Positions 1 to 9,251 of a stretch of 64,000 nucleotides of DNA are shown in pieces (position 1 is the stretch's first letter; every line of letters begins with the position of its first letter). Under the pieces are notes generated by a model. The model saw only the letters and a list, made by a program, of their open reading frames with translations, searched no databases and was not told the origin of the DNA. This DNA is from Pseudomonas sp. NCCP-436 (GTDB lineage: Bacteria; Pseudomonadota; Gammaproteobacteria; Pseudomonadales; Pseudomonadaceae). The translations under genes were made by a program, and so were the position numbers. The stretch lies in NCBI RefSeq assembly GCF_019656335.1, contig NZ_BPLZ01000005.1, positions 160,188-224,187 on the forward strand. The letters are read 5' to 3'.

Positions 1-54
1 TACGCCCTTCAATCGCCAAACCGTTCAGCAGGCTCCCGCCTGCAACTACGCTGT

Positions 55-801
55 TCAGCCAGCGCGCCATTCACTCAGTCGCGAACGCAGCCGGGCAGCA
101 CACTGGCTATGCAACTGACTCACACGCGATTCGCTGACCCCCAGCACTTCACCGATTTCCTTTAAGTTCAGCTCTTCATCGTAATACAGTGCCAGCACGA
201 GCCGTTCACGCTCCGGCAAACCGGCAATGGCCTCGGCCAAGGCCGCCTGAAAGCGTTCATCTTCAAGTTCCCGCGAAGGTTCGAGGTGGGTGTGCCCAGC
301 GTCTTCGTGCAATCCGGAGTGCTCGCCGTCCTGCAGCAGGTCGTCGAAGCTGAACAGTCGGCTGCCCAAAGTGTCGCCAAGAATGCCGTAGTAATCTTCC
401 AGACTCAATTGGAGTTCGGCCGCAACCTCATGATCTTTAGCGTCGCGACCGGTTCTTGCCTCAACGGCGCGAATCGCATCGCTGACCATACGGGTATTGC
501 GGTGTACCGAACGCGGTGCCCAGTCGCCCTTGCGCACCTCGTCGAGCATGGCACCGCGGATACGAATACCGGCAAAGGTTTCGAAACTGGCCCCCTTGCT
601 GGCGTCGTATTTGCGAGAGGCCTCCAGCAGACCAATCATCCCGGCCTGAATAAGATCGTCGATCAACACGCTGGCCGGCAGACGCGCCATCAAATGGTAA
701 GCAATGCGCTTGACCAGCGGCGCATGGCGTTCAATCAGCTGATACTGGGAATCCTGCGTGCACGCCTTGTTGTACATACGAAGTCCAGTGGCTGCTGTCA
801 T
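55..801 (-). CDS. fliA: Flagellar sigma factor FliA (sigma-28)
   Basis: This 248-residue protein is the alternative sigma factor that directs RNA polymerase to late flagellar genes such as fliC. Sigma-70 region 2 is visible near residues 20-90 (DDLIQAGMIGLLEA, RIRGAMLDEVRKGDW), and region 4 with its helix-turn-helix is at the C-terminus (LKEIGEVLGVSESRVSQ). The start at 801 (MTAATGLRMYNK) was chosen because it matches the usual Pseudomonas length of about 247 residues and gives an ATGA overlap with the fleN stop. An upstream in-frame extension exists but is not conserved. FleN just upstream is co-transcribed. Identification is secure. Confidence 0.97.
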   Translation of the reverse strand: MTAATGLRMYNKACTQDSQYQLIERHAPLVKRIAYHLMARLPASVLIDDLIQAGMIGLLEASRKYDASKGASFETFAGIRIRGAMLDEVRKGDWAPRSVHRNTRMVSDAIRAVEARTGRDAKDHEVAAELQLSLEDYYGILGDTLGSRLFSFDDLLQDGEHSGLHEDAGHTHLEPSRELEDERFQAALAEAIAGLPERERLVLALYYDEELNLKEIGEVLGVSESRVSQLHSQCAARLRSRLSEWRAG

Positions 802-1628
802 AGGGTCGAGCCTGCCGTGGGTTGCTGTACCAGACGCTCGACAAAGAACTCCAGATGGCCACGGGGGTTGGCCGGCAACGGCCAGTTGTCGACCTTCTGG
901 GCAATCGCCTTGAACGCCAGGGCACACTTGGAACGCGGAAACGCTTCATAAACAGCACGCTGTTTCTGCACGGCCTTGCGTACGCTCTCGTCGTAAGGCA
1001 CGGCCCCCACGTACTGCAGGGCAACGTCAAGGAAACGATCCGTCACCTTGGTCAGCTTAGCAAAGAGATTGCGCCCTTCCTGGGGGCTGTGCGCCATGTT
1101 CGCCAGCACCCGGAAACGGCTGATGCCGTGATCACGATTGAGTAGTTTGATCAGCGCATAAGCGTCGGTAATGGAGGTCGGCTCATCACACACCACAATG
1201 AGAATTTCCTGCGCCGCACGGACGAAACTGACCACTCCGTCGCCAATGCCGGCGGCAGTATCGATCACCAGTACGTCGAGGTTCTCGCTGATGTCACTGA
1301 AGGCTTGGATCAATCCGGCATGCTGCATCGGTGTCAGGCTGACCATGCTCTGCGTACCGGAGGCCGCCGGCACGATTCGAATGCCGCCCGGCCCCTGCAG
1401 CAGCACGTCGCGCAGGTCGCATTCACCGGCGATCACATCAGCCAGCGTGCGTTTAGGCGTCAGCCCGAGCAGCACATCGACATTGGCCAGACCAAGGTCC
1501 GCGTCCAGCAGCATTACCCGGCGCCCCAGATCAGCCAGGGCCAGGGACAGATTGACCGACACATTGGTCTTGCCGACGCCACCCTTGCCGCCAGTCACCG
1601 CGATAACCTGTACGGGATGCATACCCAT
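798..1628 (-). CDS. fleN: Flagellar number regulator FleN (FlhG), MinD-type ATPase
   Basis: This 276-residue P-loop ATPase of the ParA/MinD family is known in Pseudomonas to antagonise FleQ and restrict the cell to one polar flagellum. The deviant Walker A motif GGKGGVGKT is near residue 15, followed by DADLGLANVDVLLG, and the DTAAGIGD Walker B region is near residue 130. The start at 1628 (MGMHPVQV) follows an AGGA ribosome-binding sequence; 1622 is an alternative. The open frame continues far upstream but overlaps flhF, so the long version is not credible. The gene lies between flhF and fliA, as in other Pseudomonas. Confidence 0.96.
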   Translation of the reverse strand: MGMHPVQVIAVTGGKGGVGKTNVSVNLSLALADLGRRVMLLDADLGLANVDVLLGLTPKRTLADVIAGECDLRDVLLQGPGGIRIVPAASGTQSMVSLTPMQHAGLIQAFSDISENLDVLVIDTAAGIGDGVVSFVRAAQEILIVVCDEPTSITDAYALIKLLNRDHGISRFRVLANMAHSPQEGRNLFAKLTKVTDRFLDVALQYVGAVPYDESVRKAVQKQRAVYEAFPRSKCALAFKAIAQKVDNWPLPANPRGHLEFFVERLVQQPTAGSTL

Positions 1629-1716
1629 GTTTTTCCTACACCTTGTCTTACTTCGCCTTGGCCATCTGGCCGTTCTCACCCGCCTTGTCCGCAGGAGATT
1701 TTTCAGCAGTAGCCTT

Positions 1717-3030
1717 TTAGCCGGCTCGTGCCGGCTTCTGATAGAGCCCGGCAAACAGTTGCGCCATGGTCTCCTCGCTCGGCTCCTCGGCAGCCTGCAA
1801 TCCCACGGCACGGCTGACCAGCTGATGACTGCGGGGCACCTGCAGATCATCCGGAATACGCGGCCCATCCGTGACATAGGCTACCGGCAGATGCTGGCCT
1901 ATAGCCAGACCCAAAACTTCACCCAGACTCACTGCTTCGTCCAGCTTGGTCAGTATGCAACCTGCCAGACCACAGCGCTTATAGCTATGGTACGCGGCCT
2001 TGAGCACCTGAGTCTGGCTGGTTGCTGCCAGCACCAGATAATTCTTCGCCTTGATGCGCGCCGATGCCAGACTTTCCAACTGCAGGCGCAGAGCCGGATC
2101 ACTGCTCGGCAGACCGGCGGTATCGATCAGTACCAAACGCTTTTTCGCCAGCGGAGCCAGCACCTGTAACAGTGACTGACCGGGATCCATCTGGACCACC
2201 GGTACGCCAAGAATGCGCCCCAGGGTCTTGAGCTGCTCCTGGGCACCAATACGGTAGCTATCCATGCTGACCAGAGCCACCTGCTGTGAGCCGTACTTAA
2301 GGACATAGCGAGCCGCCAGCTTTGCCAGGGTGGTGGTCTTGCCCATACCGGCCGGCCCTACCAGAGCAATCACTCCGCCCTCTTCCAGCGGTTCAACCTT
2401 AGGCGTCCTGATTGCATGGGCCAAATGCGCCAGCAGCAAACGCCAGGCCTGCCGCGGCTCGGCCACGCCGCCCACCTGATTCAGCAGATGTTGCGACAGC
2501 TCGGCTGAAAACCCCATGCGCTGCAGACGGCGCCACAGACTGGCCTGTTGCGGACGATGGCTCTGCAGCTGTCCCCAGGCAATAGAGCCCAGCTGTACCT
2601 CGATCAGCTCCCGAAGGCCATTGAGTTCAAAACGCATGGCCTCCAGTGCCGCTGGATCAACCGAAGGCGCCGCCGGCTGTGGAGTCGGCTCGGCGGGACG
2701 CTGTGCCCGAACCGGCGTTACCGGCAACTCCGGGGCCAGTAGGGATTCGTTGGCGAACAACTGGCGGTCCTTGAGCGCACTCTGCTCGGCACGCAGGGCC
2801 AGCTCTGCCTGCGCTCCAGCAATACGCGCCTGGGTCTTGCGCAGTTCGGCCTCCAGAGCCGGATTGGGACGCACCGGAGCAGGCGCCACCTGATAATCCA
2901 GCGCTGCAGTCAACTCCACTCCACCGGCCACACGACGGTTGCCGATGATCGCGGCATCAGCACCCAGCTCGTCACGCACCAGTTTCATGGCAGTTCGCAT
3001 ATCGGCGGCGAAGAAGCGTTTGACCTGCAT
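1717..3030 (-). CDS. flhF: Flagellar biosynthesis GTPase FlhF
   Basis: FlhF is an SRP-type GTPase that marks the cell pole where the flagellum is built. The 437-residue protein starts with the conserved MQVKRFFAADMRTAM segment, has a variable Pro/Ala-rich linker at about residues 45-130, and carries the NG domain with the G1 loop GPAGMGKTT at residues 225-233. LIDTAGL, KRCGLAGCILTKLDEA and the typical C-terminus follow. It lies 11 bp downstream of flhA and precedes fleN, so it is probably transcribed from the sigma-54 site upstream of flhA. Confidence 0.97.
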   Translation of the reverse strand: MQVKRFFAADMRTAMKLVRDELGADAAIIGNRRVAGGVELTAALDYQVAPAPVRPNPALEAELRKTQARIAGAQAELALRAEQSALKDRQLFANESLLAPELPVTPVRAQRPAEPTPQPAAPSVDPAALEAMRFELNGLRELIEVQLGSIAWGQLQSHRPQQASLWRRLQRMGFSAELSQHLLNQVGGVAEPRQAWRLLLAHLAHAIRTPKVEPLEEGGVIALVGPAGMGKTTTLAKLAARYVLKYGSQQVALVSMDSYRIGAQEQLKTLGRILGVPVVQMDPGQSLLQVLAPLAKKRLVLIDTAGLPSSDPALRLQLESLASARIKAKNYLVLAATSQTQVLKAAYHSYKRCGLAGCILTKLDEAVSLGEVLGLAIGQHLPVAYVTDGPRIPDDLQVPRSHQLVSRAVGLQAAEEPSEETMAQLFAGLYQKPARAG

Positions 3031-3041
3031 GACCCTTTACC

Positions 3042-5177
3042 TCAGTTCTGGCCCACGGTAGCGACTATGGTGACCTGCTTGTTATCCGGAATTTCCTGGT
3101 AGGCCAGCACATGAATGCTAGGCACCGAGAGCCGCGCAAAGCGCGACAACATCGCCCGGATCGGACCGGCCACCAGCAGGATCACCGGCTTGCCGAGCAT
3201 TTCCTGGCGCTGCGCCGCTTCCACTAGGGAACGCTGCAGCTTCTCGGCCATCCCTGGCTCAAGGAGGATGCCCTCCTCACTGCCCTGACCGGCCTTCTGC
3301 AGGCTATTTAGCAATATCTGTTCCAACCTTGGCTCCAAGGTAATCACAGGCAGCTCCGGCTCTAGTCCCACAATGCCTTGGACGATTGCACGGGCCAGTG
3401 CCACGCGAACTGCAGCGACCATCGCGGCGGGATCTTGACTCTTCGGCACCACGCTGGCGATCGCTTCGGCAATGGTGCGGATGTCGCGCACCGGCACCTG
3501 CTCGGCAAGCAGCGCCTGCAGCACCTTGAGCAGAGTCGACAGCGACACCAGTCCCGGCACCAACTCCTCGGCCAGCTTGGGCGAGCTTTTGGCCAGCAGT
3601 TGCATCAGTTGCTGCACTTCCTCGTGGCCCAGCAGTTCATGAGTGTGCTTGTGCAACACCTGATTGAGGTGGGTGGCGACCACGGTACTGGCGTCTACCA
3701 CGGTATAACCAAGCGATTGGGCTTGATCACGCTGACCCGGATCGATCCAAATGGCCTCCAGACCGAATGCCGGATCCTTGGCGGAAATACCATTGAGCGT
3801 GCCAAATACCTGTCCCGGATTGATGGCCAATTCCCGATCCGGATAAACCTCGGCCTCAGCCACGCACACCCCCATCAGAGTCAGGCGATAGGCATTGGGC
3901 GCCAGATCAAGGTTGTCGCGAATATGTACTGAGGGCATCAGAAAGCCCATTTCCTGCGACAGCTTCTTGCGTACGCCCTTGATCCGCGCCAACAACTGTC
4001 CGCCCTGATTGCGGTCAACCAAGGGGATCAGGCGGTAACCCACTTCAAGGCCGACCATATCCACCGGCGTCACATCGTCCCAACCCAGCTCCTTGACCTC
4101 CTGCGCCTTCTGAGCCGGCAGCAGCTCCTGCTGGCGCTGTACCTCCTGCCGCTCCTGCTCCTCGGCACGACGCTTCTTGTCAGCGATCCAGTAAGCACCA
4201 CCGGCCGCCACCAAACCCAAGCCGATAAAGGAAACGTGCGGCATGCCGGGCACCAGCCCCATGGTAATCAGAATGATCGAGGCCACGGCCAGTGCGCGCG
4301 GCGACGCGAACATCTGCCGATTGACCTGCTGGCCCATATCCTCGGAATTGGATACCCGGGTCACCATGATTGCCGCCGCGGTGGACAGCAACAGAGAAGG
4401 AATCTGCGCCACCAGACCGTCGCCAATCACCAGCAGGGCGTAGATCTGACTGGCGTCGGAAAAACCCAGCCCATGCTGAAGCATGCCGATGGCCATGCCA
4501 CCGATCAGGGTGACGAACATGATCAGCAGACCGGCGATGGCGTCGCCGCGAACAAACTTGCTGGCACCATCCATGGAACCGTAGAAGTCGGCCTCCTGAG
4601 CCACTTCAGAACGGCGCTTGCGAGCCTCGTCCTGATCAATCAGGCCGGCGTTAAGGTCTGCATCGATAGCCATCTGCTTACCAGGCATGGCGTCAAGGGT
4701 GAAGCGCGCGCTGACTTCGGAAATCCGTCCGGCACCCTTGGTGACGACCACGAAGTTGATGATAACCAGGATGGCGAAGACCACCACACCGACCACGTAG
4801 TTACCGCCGATCACCACCTCACCGAAGGCCTGGATCACCTTGCCCGCGGCGTGCGGGCCTTCCTGGCCGTGCAGCAGCACGACGCGAGTTGAGGCGACGT
4901 TGAGCGCCAGGCGCAACAGGGTGGCCACCAGCAGGATGGTGGGGAATACGGCGAAGTCCAGCGGGCGTAGCGCGTAGACGGCGACCAGCAGCACGACGAT
5001 GGACAAGGCGATGTTGAACGTGAACAGGGTGTCGAGCAGCAGCGGCGGGATTGGCAGCGTGACCATGCCCAGCAGCGCCAGCAGCAGCAGCGGGATGCCC
5101 AGGCTGCCCTGACGCAGACCCGTCAGATTGCCCCTTACGTCCCCGATGATTTGCGAGCGATTGATGTTGAATGCCAC
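3042..5177 (-). CDS. flhA: Flagellar export gate protein FlhA
   Basis: FlhA is the large membrane subunit of the flagellar type III export gate. The 711-residue protein has about eight transmembrane segments in its N-terminal half, the FHIPEP-type conserved loop (TKGAGRISEVSARFTLDAMPGKQMAID) near residues 145-170, and a cytosolic C-terminal domain that docks export chaperones. The start codon is GTG at 5177 with only a weak GGGTGGG leader, and no better start lies upstream of the first membrane segment. The length matches the family. A sigma-54-type site is 60 bp upstream. Confidence 0.97.
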   Translation of the reverse strand: MAFNINRSQIIGDVRGNLTGLRQGSLGIPLLLLALLGMVTLPIPPLLLDTLFTFNIALSIVVLLVAVYALRPLDFAVFPTILLVATLLRLALNVASTRVVLLHGQEGPHAAGKVIQAFGEVVIGGNYVVGVVVFAILVIINFVVVTKGAGRISEVSARFTLDAMPGKQMAIDADLNAGLIDQDEARKRRSEVAQEADFYGSMDGASKFVRGDAIAGLLIMFVTLIGGMAIGMLQHGLGFSDASQIYALLVIGDGLVAQIPSLLLSTAAAIMVTRVSNSEDMGQQVNRQMFASPRALAVASIILITMGLVPGMPHVSFIGLGLVAAGGAYWIADKKRRAEEQERQEVQRQQELLPAQKAQEVKELGWDDVTPVDMVGLEVGYRLIPLVDRNQGGQLLARIKGVRKKLSQEMGFLMPSVHIRDNLDLAPNAYRLTLMGVCVAEAEVYPDRELAINPGQVFGTLNGISAKDPAFGLEAIWIDPGQRDQAQSLGYTVVDASTVVATHLNQVLHKHTHELLGHEEVQQLMQLLAKSSPKLAEELVPGLVSLSTLLKVLQALLAEQVPVRDIRTIAEAIASVVPKSQDPAAMVAAVRVALARAIVQGIVGLEPELPVITLEPRLEQILLNSLQKAGQGSEEGILLEPGMAEKLQRSLVEAAQRQEMLGKPVILLVAGPIRAMLSRFARLSVPSIHVLAYQEIPDNKQVTIVATVGQN

Positions 5178-5235
5178 TTGCCCACCCCAGACAGTTCAAT
5201 CTTTTGACGCAAAGATGCGTTTCAGAATGGATATG

Positions 5236-5250
5236 GCAAGAAGTGTTCCA
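5236..5250 (-). promoter_or_regulatory. Sigma-54 promoter upstream of flhA
   Basis: On the minus strand this reads TGGAACACTTCTTGC. The -24 GG and -12 GC doublets are separated by 10 bp, and it sits in the flhB-flhA gap about 60 bp upstream of the flhA start. FleQ-dependent sigma-54 transcription of flhA is known in Pseudomonas. Confidence 0.75.
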
Positions 5251-5315
5251 CAACGACACAGTAGCCAGATTCACGCCGCAAGAAAGCCTTTCGCGACGCC
5301 AGGAGCCGCCGTTTC

Positions 5316-6449
5316 TCAGTCGCGCCGCAGATCCGGGGGAATGGGCAGATCGGGCAGCGGCCCCGGGCGCTTGCCCTTACCGGCGCGGTACTGTCGCACC
5401 TGATAGACGTAAGCCAGCACCTGCGCCACGGCCAGGTACAGACCGGCCGGAATCTCCTGATCGAGCTCGGTGGAATAGAACACTGCACGGGCCAGTGCCG
5501 GCGACTCCAGCACCATCACCTGGTGTTCCTGGGCAATTTCGCGAATTTTCAGCGCCAGGAAGTCGCCACCCTTGGCCAGCAGCACCGGCGCACCGCCCTT
5601 GTCCGGGTCGTATTTAAGTGCCACCGCGAAATGGGTCGGGTTGGTAATGACCACGTCGGCCTGGGGTACTGCCTGCATCATGCGTCGTTCGGCAATTTCG
5701 CGCTGCATCTGGCGAATGCGTCCCTTGACCTCCGGCTTTCCTTCAGCGTCCTTGTGCTCGTCGCGCACCTCCTGCTTGGTCATCTTCAGCTTGTTCTTGT
5801 GACTCCAAAGCTGGAACGGTACATCCACCGCCGCGATCAGGATCAAGCCGCAGGAAAGCCAAAGTGCGCTCCAGCCGACCACCTGCAGGCTATGCATAAT
5901 GGCTGACTCAAGCGGCTCGTTGGCAATGGCCAGCAGATCGTCCTGATCCATGGACAGCACCAACAGGGCCACGGCCAGAATCACCAGAAACTTGGCCAGA
6001 GCCTTGAGCAGTTCCACCAGCGCCTGAACAGAGAACATGCGCTTGAGCCCGGCAAGCGGATTCATCCGACTACCCTTGGGCTGTAGCGCCTCAAGCGAGA
6101 ACAGCCAGCCGCCAATGACGATGGGGCCTACCACCGAAGCAATCAGCAGCGCGATAAAAAACGGCTGCATGGCCATCAGCACATGCTTGCCCGAGGCAAA
6201 CAGGTGCAGTGCCATACTGGCCTCACTCATCAGCACCTCTCGCGGCAAACTGAAGTTACCGCGCATCAGATCTAGCAAGGCGTTGCCTATCTGCGCCCCA
6301 AGCACCATCAGCGCGACAGTGCCGATAAGGGTCACCGCCAGGGTATTAAGCTCCTTGGAGCGAGCGATCTGACCTTTCCTGCGCGACTCCTCAAGCCGCT
6401 TGCCAGTAGGTTCCTCGCTCTTTTCGGCACCGCTTTCGGTCTCGGCCAT
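5316..6449 (-). CDS. flhB: Flagellar export switch protein FlhB
   Basis: FlhB is the membrane protein of the export apparatus that switches substrate class from rod/hook to filament proteins. The 377-residue sequence has a charged N-terminus, four transmembrane segments up to about residue 215, and the self-cleavage site NPTH in VVITNPTHFAVALKYD. The C-terminal tail after the cleaved domain is rich in Pro, Arg and Lys. The ATG at 6449 follows a GAGG box and lies 2 bp past the fliR stop. Confidence 0.97.
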   Translation of the reverse strand: MAETESGAEKSEEPTGKRLEESRRKGQIARSKELNTLAVTLIGTVALMVLGAQIGNALLDLMRGNFSLPREVLMSEASMALHLFASGKHVLMAMQPFFIALLIASVVGPIVIGGWLFSLEALQPKGSRMNPLAGLKRMFSVQALVELLKALAKFLVILAVALLVLSMDQDDLLAIANEPLESAIMHSLQVVGWSALWLSCGLILIAAVDVPFQLWSHKNKLKMTKQEVRDEHKDAEGKPEVKGRIRQMQREIAERRMMQAVPQADVVITNPTHFAVALKYDPDKGGAPVLLAKGGDFLALKIREIAQEHQVMVLESPALARAVFYSTELDQEIPAGLYLAVAQVLAYVYQVRQYRAGKGKRPGPLPDLPIPPDLRRD

Positions 6450-6451
6450 GG

Positions 6452-7228
6452 CTACCTCGTGCGGGCGAAATCGCCCAACTGCTGCAGGGCTTCGCTGGCC
6501 AGCCCCTGGAACAAACTGCCGAAGTCGTAGAGGCCCACCCAGAAGATCACCAGGCCAAGCACCAGAGTCATGGGAAAGCCAATGCTGAAGATATTGAGCT
6601 GCGGCGCAGCACGAGTCATTACGCCAAAAGCCAGGTTGATGACCAAAAGCGCCGTGACCATCGGCAGGGTCAGCAGCAGCCCGGCACCAATCACCCAGCC
6701 CAGCTTACCGGCCATGTCCCAGTAGTGAGTAAGCATCAACCCCTGGCCTGGCGGCAGGGTAACGAAGCTTTCGGCGAGAATCTCCAATACCATCAGGTGA
6801 CCGTTGATGGCGAGAAACAGCAAAGTCACCAGGATCAGCATGAACTGGCCGAGTACCGGCACAGACACACCGTTTGACGGATCCACCATGGAGGCGAAAC
6901 CCAGGCCCATCTGCATGGCGATAATCTGCCCGGCGACGGTAAACAGGTGGAAGAACAGCTGGAGGATGAAGCCGAACATGACGCCAATCAACACCTGCTC
7001 GGCGATCAGCAGCAGGCTGCGCAGGCTCAGGGCGTCGACCGGCGGCATCGGCGGCAGAGTCGGCACCAGCACCACACTGATGGCCAGTGCCAAATACAGA
7101 CGTACGCGGGTCGGCACCAGTTGAGTACCGATGATCGGCATCACCATCAGTGTCGCCGCAATGCGAAACAGCGGCAGCAGGAACTGACCGACCCAACCGC
7201 CAATCTGCTCATTGCTCAGCTCCAGCAT
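6452..7228 (-). CDS. fliR: Flagellar export apparatus protein FliR
   Basis: FliR is one of the three small membrane proteins (FliP, FliQ, FliR) that form the helical export gate. The 258-residue, very hydrophobic protein has about six transmembrane segments, with conserved features such as MQMGLGFASMVDPSNG and the C-terminal FSIGFPMTLVLGL. It lies 13 bp after fliQ and 2 bp before flhB. Confidence 0.96.
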   Translation of the reverse strand: MLELSNEQIGGWVGQFLLPLFRIAATLMVMPIIGTQLVPTRVRLYLALAISVVLVPTLPPMPPVDALSLRSLLLIAEQVLIGVMFGFILQLFFHLFTVAGQIIAMQMGLGFASMVDPSNGVSVPVLGQFMLILVTLLFLAINGHLMVLEILAESFVTLPPGQGLMLTHYWDMAGKLGWVIGAGLLLTLPMVTALLVINLAFGVMTRAAPQLNIFSIGFPMTLVLGLVIFWVGLYDFGSLFQGLASEALQQLGDFARTR

Positions 7229-7241
7229 GACCAGGCCGGCC

Positions 7242-7511
7242 TCAACCGATCAGGTAAGGGATGTTCTGAACCAGCGTCTGGGTGTAGGCCATAAGCTGGC
7301 TAACCAGCCATGGGCCAGACCAGATCAACGTCAGCAACATCACCATCAGGCGCGGCAGAAAGCTCAGGGTCTGCTCGTTGATCTGAGTGGCGGCCTGAAA
7401 CATAGCCACCAGCAGGCCCACCACCAGGCTTGGCACCACCGCCAGACCGACGATCATCACGATCAGCCAGAGCGCTTCGCGAAGCAGGTCAACCGCGATC
7501 TCAGGGGTCAT
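7242..7511 (-). CDS. fliQ: Flagellar export apparatus protein FliQ
   Basis: This 89-residue protein has two predicted transmembrane helices (LIVMIVGLAVVPSLVVGLLVA and LPRLMVMLLTLIWSGPWLV) joined by the conserved loop FQAATQINEQTL. Length, motif and position between fliP and fliR identify it as FliQ of the export gate. Confidence 0.96.
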   Translation of the reverse strand: MTPEIAVDLLREALWLIVMIVGLAVVPSLVVGLLVAMFQAATQINEQTLSFLPRLMVMLLTLIWSGPWLVSQLMAYTQTLVQNIPYLIG

Positions 7512-7523
7512 TGGTAAACCTCG

Positions 7524-8309
7524 CTACAGGGTGCCGAAACTGGCGGCCAGAGTGCCCATGATCAGCGCCCAGCCGTCAACCAGCACGAAGAGCATGATCT
7601 TGAACGGCAGGGAAATGATCAGCGGCGAGAGCATCATCATGCCCATCGCCATGAGGATACTGGCCACCACCATGTCGATGATCAAGAACGGAATGAAGAT
7701 CATGAAGCCGATCTGAAATGCGGTCTTCAGCTCGGAAGTGACGAAGGCAGGCACCAGAATACTCAGCGGCACATCCTCAACGCTAGCCAGATCCGTACGC
7801 TTGGACAGTCGCACGAATAGCTCAAGGTCGCTCTCGCGAGTCTGCGCCAGCATGAAGTTGCGGATCGGCACTTCGGCCCGGCTCAGCGCCTCCTGTGCTG
7901 CGATTTCCTCATTGAGATAGGGCTGCAGGGCATCGGTGTTGATGCGGTCGAACACCGGAGCCATGATGAACAGTGTCAGGAACAGCGCCAGGCCAACCAG
8001 AATCTGGTTCGACGGTGTCTGCTGCAGACCCAACGCCTGACGCAGGATAGAGAATACAATGATGATGCGGGTAAAGCTGGTCATCAGCATGACGAACGCT
8101 GGGATGAAACTCAGCGCCGTCATGATCAGCAGAATCTGCAGACTGACCGAATATTCCTGCTGGCCCTGCTCGTCGGTGGACAGGGTAATGGCCGGAATCG
8201 ACAGAGGACTGCTGCCCGGCTGGATCAGCGCGCTGCCAGCCTGCGGGATGTCGGCAAAAGTCAGCGGCGAGACCAGCCCCAGCAACAGCACCAAGAGCAA
8301 GCGCAGCAT
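7524..8309 (-). CDS. fliP: Flagellar export apparatus protein FliP
   Basis: FliP is the core subunit of the export gate. The 261-residue precursor begins with a cleavable signal peptide ([19 protein letters not shown]), as is usual for FliP, followed by four transmembrane segments. Conserved motifs include [21 protein letters not shown] and [15 protein letters not shown]. Its ATG overlaps the fliO stop by one base (TGATG), which suggests translational coupling. Confidence 0.97.
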   Translation of the reverse strand: MLRLLLVLLLGLVSPLTFADIPQAGSALIQPGSSPLSIPAITLSTDEQGQQEYSVSLQILLIMTALSFIPAFVMLMTSFTRIIIVFSILRQALGLQQTPSNQILVGLALFLTLFIMAPVFDRINTDALQPYLNEEIAAQEALSRAEVPIRNFMLAQTRESDLELFVRLSKRTDLASVEDVPLSILVPAFVTSELKTAFQIGFMIFIPFLIIDMVVASILMAMGMMMLSPLIISLPFKIMLFVLVDGWALIMGTLAASFGTL

Positions 8310-8737
8310 CAGGATTTGTCCTTCTGATCCTTGCCCAGCAGCTCCATCAGGCGCTGGGCGAACTCCGGCGTGGCCGGCTCGGTATCAGCCAAATGTACCG
8401 GCTCCTTGAGAACATGCAGAGGCGTGATGCGCCCTGCTGAAACACCCAGCAGGATCTGCTCACTCCCCACCTGCACCAGCACCAGACGATCACGCGGGCC
8501 GAGCATTTGCGTCGCCAGCAAACGAATCACCTGGCCGCTGCGCGGGGTAAGTCCCTGCACCCGACGCAGAAGCCAGGCCAGCAGGAAGATCAGCCCTACC
8601 ACCAGCAGCAGGCCCAGCAGCAGCTGGCCAAGCTGGCCGGCCGCATCACTGCCGGCCATCGGCGTTACCTTGCCACCCGGCTCGGCCGCCTGAACCAAAG
8701 CCGGTAGTACCAGCAGCCACGGAAGAAGGCGCCTCAT
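8309..8737 (-). CDS. fliO: Flagellar export assembly protein FliO
   Basis: This 142-residue protein has an N-terminal signal-like segment and one transmembrane helix ([22 protein letters not shown]) at about residues 35-56, followed by a cytosolic domain ([22 protein letters not shown]). FliO assists assembly of the FliP ring. Its place between fliN and fliP is standard. Confidence 0.92.
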   Translation of the reverse strand: MRRLLPWLLVLPALVQAAEPGGKVTPMAGSDAAGQLGQLLLGLLLVVGLIFLLAWLLRRVQGLTPRSGQVIRLLATQMLGPRDRLVLVQVGSEQILLGVSAGRITPLHVLKEPVHLADTEPATPEFAQRLMELLGKDQKDKS

Positions 8738-8739
8738 GA

Positions 8740-9213
8740 TCAGCGCAGCTTCTTGATGCGTTCACTGGGACTGATCACGTCGGTCAGGCGGATGCCAAAC
8801 TTCTCGTTGACCACCACCACCTCGCCATGGGCGATCAGGGTACCGTTGACCAGCACATCGAGCGGCTCCCCGGCCAGGCGGTCAAGCTCAATCACCGAGC
8901 CCTGATTGAGCTGCAGCAGATTACGGATGGTGATATCGGTGTTGCCCACCTCCATAGAAATGGACACCGGGATATCGAGGATCACATCCAGATTCGGCCC
9001 TTCCATGCCGACCGGATGGCTGGGTGCAGGTGCTACTGCGGTGAAATCCTCCATCTGCACGCGTGGCGGCGCCGACCGCGCGGATGCAGCCTCGCCCTGC
9101 CCGGCCAGCATGGCATCGATATCGTCCTGGCTGGTGTCACCGGCCTCGGCCAAAGCTGCAGCCCATTCGTCGGCCAGCGCCTGCTCCTCGGGAGAAGTGT
9201 TTTCGTCTGCCAT
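8740..9213 (-). CDS. fliN: Flagellar motor switch protein FliN
   Basis: FliN forms the lower C-ring with FliM and binds export components. The 157-residue protein has a variable acidic N-terminus and the conserved C-terminal SpoA-like domain (ILDIPVSISMEVGNTDITIRNLLQLNQGS to FGIRLTDVI) at about residues 75-150. It follows fliM by 38 bp and is 2 bp from fliO. Confidence 0.96.
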   Translation of the reverse strand: MADENTSPEEQALADEWAAALAEAGDTSQDDIDAMLAGQGEAASARSAPPRVQMEDFTAVAPAPSHPVGMEGPNLDVILDIPVSISMEVGNTDITIRNLLQLNQGSVIELDRLAGEPLDVLVNGTLIAHGEVVVVNEKFGIRLTDVISPSERIKKLR

Positions 9214-9251
9214 CGTAATTCCTCGCGTAGCTCAGATGGTCGGGCAGCGCC

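Noticed and set aside
4236..4892. Plus-strand ORF of 218 codons opposite flhA
   Set aside because: It is a mirror frame of flhA with a His/Gln/Asp-rich composition and no domain; flhA itself is certain.
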